DNA of 34,958 bases, taken from NCBI GenBank assembly GCA_015662355.1, contig DQUI01000061.1, positions 1 through 34,958 of the forward strand, given 5' to 3'. Source of the stretch: Methanothermococcus okinawensis (GTDB taxonomy: Archaea > AGJL01 > Methanococci > Methanococcales > Methanococcaceae). Positions 20,149 to 29,019 of the stretch are shown in pieces (position 1 is the first letter of the stretch; the number at the start of each line of letters is the position of its first letter). Position numbers and translations under genes: made by a program. The notes beneath the pieces are model-generated. The model saw only the letters and a program-made list of their open reading frames with translations, had not been told where the DNA came from and did no database searches.

Positions 20149-22221
20149 TTAATTAACAGTAGTATACTCCCTTTTAGCCTTGAAAGGTTGGAATTTCTTA
20201 CCACCGCCCTCGTAGAACTGCCCAAAGAACTCTACGTAGTGCAACCTAAGGGAGTGTATAAAGGCACCAAGACCGTTCATTACAAAGTTGAAGGTGTGCC
20301 CTATAAGGAGAACTATCAATGCCAGTAGTATACCAATTACTGGGATACTGTCCCCGATCAACTTGGCCATTATATTTACAGCCATTGCAAGACCTCCAGT
20401 AGCTAGACACAGGGCTAGAAGCCTTGCATAGGAGAGTACGTTACCTAGGAACCCTGTGATATCCATGGCCCCTAACATGGCGTCTAGTATCCCTCCCTTC
20501 ATATAGCCCTTGATTATACAGAGGAGCACTACAACTGCTACAGTAGCAGCTATGAGATAGGGCATGTTAGTTATAACACCTACAGCTACTCCAATTATCA
20601 GGAGGATCCATATACCTTGATTTAAAAAGGCCTCCATAAATCCTTTCTTCTCAAGGTTCTCCTTAAACCCTATAACTAACCCTATAAAGAGATGTAGCAC
20701 CCCTATCAATATGGAGAAGAGAAGTATTGCAATGGGACCGTTGTCTACAGCTATATTTCCAATTTTAAAGAGGGGCCTAGATTCGTTGATATAGAAGCTC
20801 TCCCCTAGAGGGTTCACTAGGGCAAAAGGTGTCTTGTATATGTCAAACCCTAAGAACTGTTTTAGGAAATCTCCTAGATATCCTCCAGTTATAATACCTG
20901 CAACAACTGTGGCTATACCTGCCAGTGTTAATATATATCCTATATTACGGGCCCCCTCACTTATCTTACCGAGTTTCTTCCAGATAAAGAGACCAAGTGC
21001 TGTTAAGAGCAGCCCGTATACAGCGTCTGTAAGCATAATACCGAAGAATATTAGAAATCCAGGAACTATCAGTAAGGTAGGATCTATCTCGTTGTACTTT
21101 GGAGGTGCAAACATCTCAGTTAACATCTCAAAGGGCTTTACAGGTTTAGGGTTGTCAAGCATTACAGGTATCTTCTCCTCAGGTTCGTCAGGCTCCCCTA
21201 CCTCCACAACTCCACAACCTTGAGATGCCCTCTCTATAGTACTCTTAGCCTTATCTACATACTTCTCAGGTACCCATCCCTCTAACATGTAGGTTCTCTT
21301 AGTTCTGCCGTATTTAGTGTAGGACTCTGCCCTCTCCTTCTCTATCTCCAGGAGTTCATGTAGTACTAAGAGTTTCCTGTACCACTTCTTAGCTAACTCC
21401 CTTAACTTATTTAAGATAGTTTCCCTCTCCTTTTTACACTCCTTTATCTCCTCCTCTATCTTTTCCAGGTTTTCCCTTGGTGTACCCTTTAAGTTGGAGA
21501 TCTCTATCCTCTCAAATCCACTCCTCCTTAACTCCCCACTGACAGCATCCCCGTACTCCTTCAACGTTACAACTATAACTGGGACCTTCTTCTCCCTCTC
21601 ACTGGTGATAACAGTTCTTCCCTCTATAACCTCAGAGAGGTTATCTGTAATAGAGGATATCCTCTCCTTCAACTGGGATATCCTGTCCTCAGGTACTAAA
21701 CCTACTGCTACGTAGGTGTAAGGTCCACTTTTAACGTACTCTAGATCTATGTCAAAGTCTTTCAAGTACTCCATATACCCCTTTAACTGTTGGAGATAGT
21801 TTATCCTACTCTCCAGATAATTTAGCCTCTCTGCCAGTTCCTTTACTTCTCCCTCTATACTCTCTAAAAGAGATCGACCGTAGGCTATTACCTCATCTGC
21901 AGAAGAGAATGTTACCTTCTCCTTTGGTGGCAGAGTGGGATTTAACAACTCCTTCAATCCCCTTTTCTCCTCAGGTTTAACACTGTCAAAGAGATCTAAA
22001 AACCTGTTAGTTTTAATTAACAACGCTGAAACATCTCTTAGATAAGGTGCAGGTGAGGAGGGGGAGAGTAGATCTGCCCACTGGGGGTCCTCCAACTTTG
22101 AAGTTAAGTCACATAGTTCCATTAGCCCCTCTTCGTGGAGTTCTCTTACAACGTTATCCATTTTTTCATCTAAGATCACCGCCCTCAATTTCCTCATCCT
22201 TGCAGGCCTCACTAAAACCAC
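20149..22221 (-). CDS. atpI: A-type ATP synthase subunit I (membrane stator)
   Basis: 690 aa; VRPARMRKLRAVI N-terminus, C-terminal multi-TM domain with SYARLLALCLATGGLAMAVN and RLHYVEFFGQFYEGGG. Confidence 0.96.
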   Translation of the reverse strand: MVLVRPARMRKLRAVILDEKMDNVVRELHEEGLMELCDLTSKLEDPQWADLLSPSSPAPYLRDVSALLIKTNRFLDLFDSVKPEEKRGLKELLNPTLPPKEKVTFSSADEVIAYGRSLLESIEGEVKELAERLNYLESRINYLQQLKGYMEYLKDFDIDLEYVKSGPYTYVAVGLVPEDRISQLKERISSITDNLSEVIEGRTVITSEREKKVPVIVVTLKEYGDAVSGELRRSGFERIEISNLKGTPRENLEKIEEEIKECKKERETILNKLRELAKKWYRKLLVLHELLEIEKERAESYTKYGRTKRTYMLEGWVPEKYVDKAKSTIERASQGCGVVEVGEPDEPEEKIPVMLDNPKPVKPFEMLTEMFAPPKYNEIDPTLLIVPGFLIFFGIMLTDAVYGLLLTALGLFIWKKLGKISEGARNIGYILTLAGIATVVAGIITGGYLGDFLKQFLGFDIYKTPFALVNPLGESFYINESRPLFKIGNIAVDNGPIAILLFSILIGVLHLFIGLVIGFKENLEKKGFMEAFLNQGIWILLIIGVAVGVITNMPYLIAATVAVVVLLCIIKGYMKGGILDAMLGAMDITGFLGNVLSYARLLALCLATGGLAMAVNIMAKLIGDSIPVIGILLALIVLLIGHTFNFVMNGLGAFIHSLRLHYVEFFGQFYEGGGKKFQPFKAKREYTTVN

Positions 22222-22231
22222 CTTTCTAATG

Positions 22232-22549
22232 TTAAACTTTGAAGATATCCAGTACGTCCTCTAACTTCAGTGAGCGTATTTTTATCTTGGCAACTGCCTC
22301 CAACTGCTCTATCTCACTTTCTCCAGTTAATATTATATCTTCTGCCTCCTTTTTAGCCATCTCTTCACTTTTTCGAATTAATTCCTCCACCATTCTACGG
22401 GCCTCTTCCTCAGCCTCCTCTATGATCTTTTTAGCTTTTTCCATCGCCTCTAACTTTATCCTCTCAGCTTCTTTTTTTGCATTTTCAATTATCTCAACAG
22501 CCTCCTGCTCTGCCTCCTTTATTCTCATAAGAGATTCTACTGTGGACAC
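22232..22549 (-). CDS. atpH: A-type ATP synthase subunit H
   Basis: GTG start after GGGGGT RBS; short coiled-coil protein at head of atp operon. Confidence 0.85.
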   Translation of the reverse strand: MSTVESLMRIKEAEQEAVEIIENAKKEAERIKLEAMEKAKKIIEEAEEEARRMVEELIRKSEEMAKKEAEDIILTGESEIEQLEAVAKIKIRSLKLEDVLDIFKV

Positions 22550-22600
22550 AGGATTACCCCCTTGTCTTTTAAAGGCTTTATCAGATTTTTAAAAATTTAT

Positions 22601-22615
22601 CCAATATATATAATT
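22601..22615 (-). promoter_or_regulatory. TATA-like promoter element of atp operon
   Basis: Reverse complement AAATTATATATATTGG-type AT-rich box about 55 bp upstream of atpH start. Confidence 0.45.
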
Positions 22616-22619
22616 TTTG

Positions 22620-23135
22620 TTATTTTTTACTAAATACCTCTATATAGGTGCTAATTACAGCAGGTATTATCCCTATAGCAGTACAGGTTTCCAGGGAGAC
22701 CCTCCTCTTAGTTATATCTAAATGATATTTAGAGAACTGGAATATCTCCTTAGGGAGTCCCCGTCTTCCAAGACCTACGTAAAGTCCACATGGTTTTTTA
22801 AACAGTAGCTGTGCCACACCCTCAGGGGTTATTAACTTTTTCTCTTCAGGCTTTGAGGTAGTTGCAACAGGTATCCCAAACTGAGGTTGATAACTATCTA
22901 CTATCATGAATCTGTTACTCTCTATCAACCTTCTTAAGTACTCCCCAGCATCTCCAATGGTAGTCTCTATGGACATTATATCCTCTCTACTACAGGGGAA
23001 ATCCATAATTGCAAGGTTGCAGTTGTAGGCATAGCATACAGGGGCAGCCCTGGCTATAGCCCTTTTATGGGCCTCGTGCCATCTCCTCTTATCGTAGGAG
23101 TTGTAGAGTATTAAAGTCATTCTCTTTACAGTCAT
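22620..23135 (-). CDS. DUF531-like archaeal protein, possible SPOUT/trefoil-knot-like C-terminus
   Basis: Archaeal-type 171-aa protein; C-terminus YVGLGRRGLPKEIFQFSKYHLDITKRRVSLETCTAIGIIPAVIS resembles a SPOUT knot by eye. Confidence 0.6.
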   Translation of the reverse strand: MTVKRMTLILYNSYDKRRWHEAHKRAIARAAPVCYAYNCNLAIMDFPCSREDIMSIETTIGDAGEYLRRLIESNRFMIVDSYQPQFGIPVATTSKPEEKKLITPEGVAQLLFKKPCGLYVGLGRRGLPKEIFQFSKYHLDITKRRVSLETCTAIGIIPAVISTYIEVFSKK

Positions 23136-23153
23136 AGTTCTATCCCTCTACCG

Positions 23154-23166
23154 AAAGATTTAAATA
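23154..23166 (+). promoter_or_regulatory. BRE/TATA promoter of rpsB operon
   Basis: AAAGATTTAAATA (with CCG just upstream at 23151-23153) matches methanococcal BRE-TATA; about 95 bp upstream of the rpsB ATG. Confidence 0.65.
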
Positions 23167-23189
23167 CTTTGGACTTTTATGCAAAATAG

Positions 23190-23245
23190 TAAAAACCACT
23201 CTTTTATAAAAAATCTCCTTTTAAACAATTAAAAACCACTCTTTT
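23190..23245 (+). repeat. 16-nt perfect direct repeat in the rpsB leader
   Basis: TAAAAACCACTCTTTT at 23190-23205 and again at 23230-23245, 40 bp offset. Confidence 0.9.
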
Positions 23246-23257
23246 GGAGGTTGTAGT

Positions 23258-23929
23258 ATGACAACAGCAGAGGAAAATATGCTAGTAACATTAGACACAT
23301 ATTTAGCTGCAGGGGTGCACATAGGTACTATGCAGAAAACAGAGGATATGAAGAGGTTTATCTACAGGGTAAGGTCCGATGGACTTTACGTATTGGACGT
23401 TAGAAAGACAGACGAGAGGATAAAGTTAGCAAGTAAGTTCCTCTCAAAGTACGAGCCTGAGGAGATTCTAGCTGTCTCAAGGAGGATATACTCCATGGGT
23501 CCACTGAAGAAATTTGGAGAGGTAACTGGGATAACAACAGTTCCAGGGAGGTTTATACCAGGTACTTTAACTAACCCTGTAACTAAGAGCTTCATGGAAC
23601 CTGAGGTGTTATTCCTCAGTGACCCTAGGGTAGATAGGCAGGCACTGAAGGAGGCTATAGAGATAGGTATCCCTATTGTAGGTATGTGTGATACAGAGCA
23701 TCTAACGTCCTTTATAGACTTTGTAATCCCAACAAACAATAAAGGTAGAAAGGCAGTTGCCCTGATATACTATCTAATAGCAAGGGAGTATCTAAAGAAC
23801 AGAGGTGTAATTGGGGAGGATGTACCATTTACCTACGAGGAGTTCCTAGAGCGGGCGATGAACGTCCAGGTAAGGGTAGTGCCACAGCAGTTCCAGAAAG
23901 GTAGAAGAAGAAAGAGGAAGAGGAAATAA
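23258..23929 (+). CDS. rpsB: 30S ribosomal protein S2
   Basis: [52 protein letters not shown] upstream; basic tail. Confidence 0.97.
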   Translation: MTTAEENMLVTLDTYLAAGVHIGTMQKTEDMKRFIYRVRSDGLYVLDVRKTDERIKLASKFLSKYEPEEILAVSRRIYSMGPLKKFGEVTGITTVPGRFIPGTLTNPVTKSFMEPEVLFLSDPRVDRQALKEAIEIGIPIVGMCDTEHLTSFIDFVIPTNNKGRKAVALIYYLIAREYLKNRGVIGEDVPFTYEEFLERAMNVQVRVVPQQFQKGRRRKRKRK

Positions 23930-23948
23930 ATTTTAAGAGGAAGAGAAT

Positions 23949-24563
23949 ATGGAGGATAGCAAAGAAGTCCTCTCCCTAGAGTGCCCTGTATGTGGGGATG
24001 TTACCCCCCACAGTGTTATAAAGAGGGAGGAATCCAAGAGGCATCTAAAGTTAAAGGTAAAGTGTTTAGAATGTGGTCACATATGGGAGATAGAGAGGAG
24101 TGTTAAGTTAAAGGATGTAAAGGTTATAGTTAGTAGATATGGGAGTTCTGAGAAGAAGGTTATTCAGATACCTACTGATGAGGTTTTAAAGGTTGGAGAT
24201 GTGATAAACGTAGAGGGGGAGGATCTGGAGATAACTGGTATAGAGGGGGATAGGAGAACTCAATCCTCAAAGGCTGAAGATGTGGAAACTATATGGACAA
24301 AATCTTTAAGTATCCCTAAAAAGGTAGGCATTTCTATCAACGATGGAAAGAGAACCTACTCTGTAAACGTAATTGTTCCCCAGGACTACGTATTTGACAG
24401 TAGACATATCTATCGAGTTGGAAATGGCTTCTTCAGGATAAAGATGATAAAAACAGAGAGGGGCACCTCCAAGAGAGAGGTTGCCAGGAATATAAAGAGG
24501 ATATATGCCCAACCTACAAAACCCTTTAAAAACTACATAGATCTAACTGAGTATTTACTATAA
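23949..24563 (+). CDS. HVO_0476-like zinc-ribbon protein
   Basis: CPVCGDVTPH...CLECGHIWE zinc ribbon followed by an archaeal beta-rich domain. Confidence 0.75.
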   Translation: MEDSKEVLSLECPVCGDVTPHSVIKREESKRHLKLKVKCLECGHIWEIERSVKLKDVKVIVSRYGSSEKKVIQIPTDEVLKVGDVINVEGEDLEITGIEGDRRTQSSKAEDVETIWTKSLSIPKKVGISINDGKRTYSVNVIVPQDYVFDSRHIYRVGNGFFRIKMIKTERGTSKREVARNIKRIYAQPTKPFKNYIDLTEYLL

Positions 24564-24580
24564 AATAACGAGGTGTAAAT

Positions 24581-25240
24581 ATGCCTAAGATAAGGGCTAG
24601 AACCACTGGAAAGGGAAAAAAGGTTGCCAGGGATACCTGGAAGACAAAGGTATGGTATGACATATATACCCCTCAGGCCTTTGGAGGGGTTCTAATAGGA
24701 AAAACCCCTGCAAACGATCCTGCCAGGATTATGGGGAGGGTGGCAGAGGTTAGTTTGCAGGACCTTATAAACGACCCTGCTAAACACATGATAAGGATGT
24801 ACTTTAAGGTAAATGGAGTTAGCGGTAACAACGCCACAACACAGTTCATAGGCCACGATACTACAAGGGAGTATATAAAATCCCTGATAAGAAGGAGGAT
24901 GAGTAAGATAACCTCTATCGTAGATGTGAAAACTAAGGACAACTACAAGATAAGAGTAAAGGCCATGGTATTAACTGCGTACAGGGCAAGGGATTGCCAC
25001 AAGACAGATATTAGGAAAAAAACAGAGGAGATAATTAGGGAAACTGCAAAGAACTCAACATTCCCAGAGTTTGTCCAGGCCATGCTCCTAGACGAGTTAA
25101 GTACAAAGATATACGGAGAGTGTAAGAAGATATTCCCCCTTAGAAAGGTAGAGGTTTACAAGTCTGAAGTTTTAGAGTTTGGTGAACCATTGGAGGCACT
25201 AGAGGAGGATAAAGAGTTAGAAAAAGAAGAGAACAATTAA
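24581..25240 (+). CDS. rps3ae: 30S ribosomal protein S3ae (eS1)
   Basis: KVARDTWKTKVWYDIYTPQAFGGVLIGKTPANDPARIMGRVAEVSLQDL. Confidence 0.97.
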   Translation: MPKIRARTTGKGKKVARDTWKTKVWYDIYTPQAFGGVLIGKTPANDPARIMGRVAEVSLQDLINDPAKHMIRMYFKVNGVSGNNATTQFIGHDTTREYIKSLIRRRMSKITSIVDVKTKDNYKIRVKAMVLTAYRARDCHKTDIRKKTEEIIRETAKNSTFPEFVQAMLLDELSTKIYGECKKIFPLRKVEVYKSEVLEFGEPLEALEEDKELEKEENN

Positions 25241-25242
25241 AC

Positions 25243-25255
25243 TTTTTTTATTTTT
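25243..25255 (+). terminator. T-tract between rps3ae and pscS
   Basis: TTTTTTTATTTTT directly after the rps3ae stop codon. Confidence 0.45.
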
Positions 25256-25266
25256 AAGGTGGTTTA

Positions 25267-26415
25267 ATGGAGATAAACCTGGACAGGTATAGAAACCTCA
25301 GTCGACACCTAGGGAGGGAGTATATAAATTTAAATCCTATTCAGCGGGGAGGGGTTCTACCTGTAGAGGCGAAAAAGGCTATCTACGAGTTCTGGGATGG
25401 TTACAGTATATGTGATTACTGTGGGGGACGTTTAGACGAGATAAAGACACCTCCAGTATGTGAGTTTCTAGAGGACTTATCTAAGTTTTTAGACATGGAT
25501 ATATCTAGGCCTACCCATGGAGCTAGGGAGAGTAAGTTTATAGTTATGCACTCCATATGTAGAGAGGGGGATTACGTAGTACTAGATGAAAATGCCCACT
25601 ACACCTCCTATCTAGCCATAGAGAGGGGAAAGTTAAACTACGCCACAGTAAAGAACGATGGATATCCCACCTATAGAATAGAGCCTGAGGGATACGTAGA
25701 GGTTATAGAGAGGTTGGAGGACGAGGGGAAGAGTATAGGCCTTATACTACTTACCCATGTAGATGGATCCTACGGCAACCTAAGTGATGCCCAGAAGGTG
25801 GGAAAGATAGCTAAGAAAAAAGGTTACCCCTTTCTGTTAAACTGTGCCTATACAGTGGGGAGGATGGTAGTTAAGGGGAAGAAGTTGAAGGCAGATTTTC
25901 TAGCCTGTTCTGGGCATAAAAGTATGGCAGCCTCTGGCCCAGTAGGTATTCTATCCATGAGGGAGGAGTTTGCAGAGGATGTACTTAGGAGGTCTGAGAG
26001 TTATCCAAAGAAGGAGGTGGAACTCCTAGGATGTACAAGTAGAGGGGTACCCCTTATCTCCCTTATGGCAAGTTTTCCCTACGTTGTAGAGAGGGTTAAG
26101 AGATGGGAGGAGGAGTTGAAGAAGACGAGATACGTAGTGGAGAATTTAGAGGAGATAGGTTTTAAACAGCTAGGTGTGAAACCTAAGGAACACGACTTGA
26201 TTAAATTTGAGACTCCAGTACTTGAGGAGATAGCCAGGAGGGATAAGAGGAGAGGTTACTTCTTTTACGAGGAGTTGAAGAGGAGAGGTATTGGGGGAAT
26301 AGTGCCAGGGGTTACCAGGGAGATAAAGATGAGTGTCTACGGCCTAACCTGGGAGCAGGTGGAGTATGTAGTTGAGACTATAAGGGAGATTGTGGATAAA
26401 GGTGTAAGTAGATGA
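25267..26415 (+). CDS. pscS: O-phosphoseryl-tRNA:Cys-tRNA synthase (SepCysS)
   Basis: NLNPIQRGGVLPVEAKKAIYEFWDGYSICDYCGG, PTHGARESKF, CSGHKSMAASGPVGIL (PLP lysine). Confidence 0.93.
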   Translation: MEINLDRYRNLSRHLGREYINLNPIQRGGVLPVEAKKAIYEFWDGYSICDYCGGRLDEIKTPPVCEFLEDLSKFLDMDISRPTHGARESKFIVMHSICREGDYVVLDENAHYTSYLAIERGKLNYATVKNDGYPTYRIEPEGYVEVIERLEDEGKSIGLILLTHVDGSYGNLSDAQKVGKIAKKKGYPFLLNCAYTVGRMVVKGKKLKADFLACSGHKSMAASGPVGILSMREEFAEDVLRRSESYPKKEVELLGCTSRGVPLISLMASFPYVVERVKRWEEELKKTRYVVENLEEIGFKQLGVKPKEHDLIKFETPVLEEIARRDKRRGYFFYEELKRRGIGGIVPGVTREIKMSVYGLTWEQVEYVVETIREIVDKGVSR

Positions 26416-27254
26416 TAAACTCTAAAACTAAACTTCTAGGACTTATTGGTCATCCAGTGGAGCACTCCCTCTCTCCTGTTATGCACAACAGGGCACTAAA
26501 GGATAAAAATTTAAACTACGTATACCTAGCCTTTGACGTCCATCCTAATAAGTTGAAGTACGTAGTAGATGGGGCAAAGGCCCTTGGGACATTTAAGGGC
26601 TTTAACGTTACAGTGCCCTATAAGGTAGAGGTTATAAACTATCTAGATAAGTTAGACAGGGAGGCCCAACTTATAGGGGCTGTAAACACTGTGAAGATTG
26701 AGGATAGTATAGCAACTGGATACAACACAGACGGTTTAGGGGCTCGTATGGCCCTTGAGGAGGAGATTGGAAAGGTGAAGGGGAAGGATATACTTATAGT
26801 AGGTGCAGGAGGTGCTGCAAGGGCTGTAGCCTTTGAACTGGCAAAGGACAACAACATCACCGTCGTAAATAGAACAGTTGAGAGGGCTAAACTTTTAGCA
26901 GAGGAGATATGGAGGAAGTTAAATAGAAAGGTTAATTATGGGGATCTAAAGGTGGATTTAAGGGACTACCACATACTTATCCATGCTACACCAGTTGGTA
27001 TGTACCCTCACGTTAACGTGAAGCCAGTAATAGACCTAGAGGGGATACCCAGGGATATGGTTGTTATGGATCTTATATACAATCCAAGGGAGACTGCCCT
27101 ACTTAGGGAGGCGAAGAAGAGAGGGGCAAAAACTATCAACGGTATTGGAATGCTAGTTTATCAGGGGGCATTGGCCTTTGAGATATGGACAGGTGTAAAA
27201 CCAGATGTTGAGGTTATGAGAAGAGCTGTAGAGAGTTGCCTGTTACAATCCTAA
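26412..27254 (+). CDS. aroE: Shikimate dehydrogenase
   Basis: LIGHPVEHSLSPVMHNRAL, GFNVTVPYK, NTDG, GAGGAARAVAFEL; ATGA overlap with pscS. Confidence 0.96.
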   Translation: MINSKTKLLGLIGHPVEHSLSPVMHNRALKDKNLNYVYLAFDVHPNKLKYVVDGAKALGTFKGFNVTVPYKVEVINYLDKLDREAQLIGAVNTVKIEDSIATGYNTDGLGARMALEEEIGKVKGKDILIVGAGGAARAVAFELAKDNNITVVNRTVERAKLLAEEIWRKLNRKVNYGDLKVDLRDYHILIHATPVGMYPHVNVKPVIDLEGIPRDMVVMDLIYNPRETALLREAKKRGAKTINGIGMLVYQGALAFEIWTGVKPDVEVMRRAVESCLLQS

Positions 27255-28274
27255 AGCCTCCCTCATCTTTAAAATTATCTCACTGGAGTTTAAATTTAAA
27301 CGTTGAATATCTAGAAACTTTTTATCTATCTTCCCCTGTTTAACCTTCTTTGTAGAGTAATATTTTCCTGTCTCTAACAATCTCCTCTTAAACTCCATCC
27401 TCTCCACATCCCTATTTTCTACAATTTCCCTATGGGTTAGGTTTAAGTTTGGATCCCTGTAGGGCACTCCCACTGTAGATATCCCTATAAGTCTCTCGTC
27501 TGTTAAAGGTATTCTCCTAATCTTTCTCTCTGGAGATAGGTTCTTATAGGCTATAGTTATTCCCCTCCTTCTACCTACAGATTCCCCCTCAGATAGGACA
27601 AAACCTGCCTCTACCAGTGCACCTCTAAAGGGAATAGAGGAGGAGTAAGATATTAGAACACCGTTGTCATCCATCTTCTTATAAACCTCCCTTAGGAAAT
27701 CTAGGGTATAGAGTACAGCGTCCCTCTGGGGAGAGAAGGCATCGTGGAACACTATATTATATCCTCCCTCCAATCTCTTAATAACATCTCTCCCATCTCC
27801 TAGGTATACGTTTATATCACCTCTACTTCTCTCACCCTCTAGAAAGGCCCTAATTCTATCTTTTATTATTTCCTGTTCTTCATAGGGGATGTCTAAGCAC
27901 AGGGATAGAAAGAGCACCTCCTTACAACACTCTACCATGTCTATTCTACATCCTCTGTTGTAGTGGAGAGCCCCTATAGAGTTGTAACCTATACCACTAC
28001 AGAGGTCTAGTATCTTTGGATGTTTCATATAACTGAGATTAGAAGGTATTACAAACTTTTCCACACTCTCCCTTAAGGCCCCTATCTTAGAGTGCATAAG
28101 TTCTTCTCTACACTGGGATACTAGGGTATAGGTGTTATCCTCAGTTCTAATTAAAACCTTGTGATTGAGAAGATCCCTAATGAGATCCCTTTTAAATTCC
28201 TCTATATTCTCTCCCCTCTCAAATCTCTCCATGTACTTTCTTATAATAGATAGGGCAACCTCACTTGGGAGCAT
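27243..28274 (-). CDS. MnmC-like SAM-dependent methyltransferase
   Basis: ILDLCSGIGYNSIGAL SAM motif, FHDAFSPQRDAVLYTLDFLREVYKKM, an MnmC/DUF752-type motif. Confidence 0.8.
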   Translation of the reverse strand: MLPSEVALSIIRKYMERFERGENIEEFKRDLIRDLLNHKVLIRTEDNTYTLVSQCREELMHSKIGALRESVEKFVIPSNLSYMKHPKILDLCSGIGYNSIGALHYNRGCRIDMVECCKEVLFLSLCLDIPYEEQEIIKDRIRAFLEGERSRGDINVYLGDGRDVIKRLEGGYNIVFHDAFSPQRDAVLYTLDFLREVYKKMDDNGVLISYSSSIPFRGALVEAGFVLSEGESVGRRRGITIAYKNLSPERKIRRIPLTDERLIGISTVGVPYRDPNLNLTHREIVENRDVERMEFKRRLLETGKYYSTKKVKQGKIDKKFLDIQRLNLNSSEIILKMREALGL

Positions 28275-28312
28275 GTTAGCACCTATTTTAATAGTTATAA
28301 AAAAAAGAAGAA

Positions 28313-28654
28313 TTATATCTCTACTACATCTACAACCTCAAGGGGTATGTCCTTTAAGGCCTTACCTATAGTAGATTTAGCTATCCTTATTGCATGCTCC
28401 ATGCTCTCTGCATTGAACACCTTCATAGAGAGTAGTAGACCTACTAGGGCAGTCTTGGCAACTACTAGAACACAGTCTATAGGTTCTCCACATTTTGGAC
28501 ATATAGTTAACCCTACATCTATATCTACGTACTCCATGTTGTGCTTGTTTAGTAACTTCCCTACATTGGATATAGCCACACTTATGGCGTCCTCTGCATC
28601 CTCCACATTTTTAACTATATAGGGAGCCTGTAGTGTTACATGGTAGTTAGGCAT
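28313..28654 (-). CDS. DUF555/UPF0212 family protein
   Basis: [36 protein letters not shown] with CPKCGEP. Confidence 0.8.
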   Translation of the reverse strand: MPNYHVTLQAPYIVKNVEDAEDAISVAISNVGKLLNKHNMEYVDIDVGLTICPKCGEPIDCVLVVAKTALVGLLLSMKVFNAESMEHAIRIAKSTIGKALKDIPLEVVDVVEI

Positions 28655-28681
28655 TTTTCCCTCACCGTCCCTTTTTTCATT

Positions 28682-28996
28682 TTATCTAGCCAGTGTGAAG
28701 TTCACGTCGTCATCTCCAACATCGAATATACCTAGACGGACTCCCGCGTCTATCCAGCCGTAGGCGTAATTTAGAGATGCAAATCCATTTATGTAATCCC
28801 CCTTTTCTATAAATACCTTGGCATCCTTATAGTAACACTCTATCATCGATAGGAAGTCCAAGGCAACACTATACAGTAAACTCCTCTTTGGTGGAAGGCC
28901 CTTTTTAATAACATCTATTGCCTCCTCTGTTTTTCTCAAATACTCCTCTATCTTCTCCCTACTAATTCTATCTTGGATCTTATTTTCCTCTATCAT
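28682..28996 (-). CDS. DUF357 family protein
   Basis: [40 protein letters not shown]. Confidence 0.8.
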   Translation of the reverse strand: MIEENKIQDRISREKIEEYLRKTEEAIDVIKKGLPPKRSLLYSVALDFLSMIECYYKDAKVFIEKGDYINGFASLNYAYGWIDAGVRLGIFDVGDDDVNFTLAR

Positions 28997-29019
28997 ACTA
29001 TCATCTACAGGGGATATTT

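Noticed and set aside
23150-23257. Possible CRISPR fragment (two repeats with a spacer)
   Set aside because: Only two 16-nt copies with a 24-nt spacer, next to an RBS and with no cas genes; better explained as a leader duplication.
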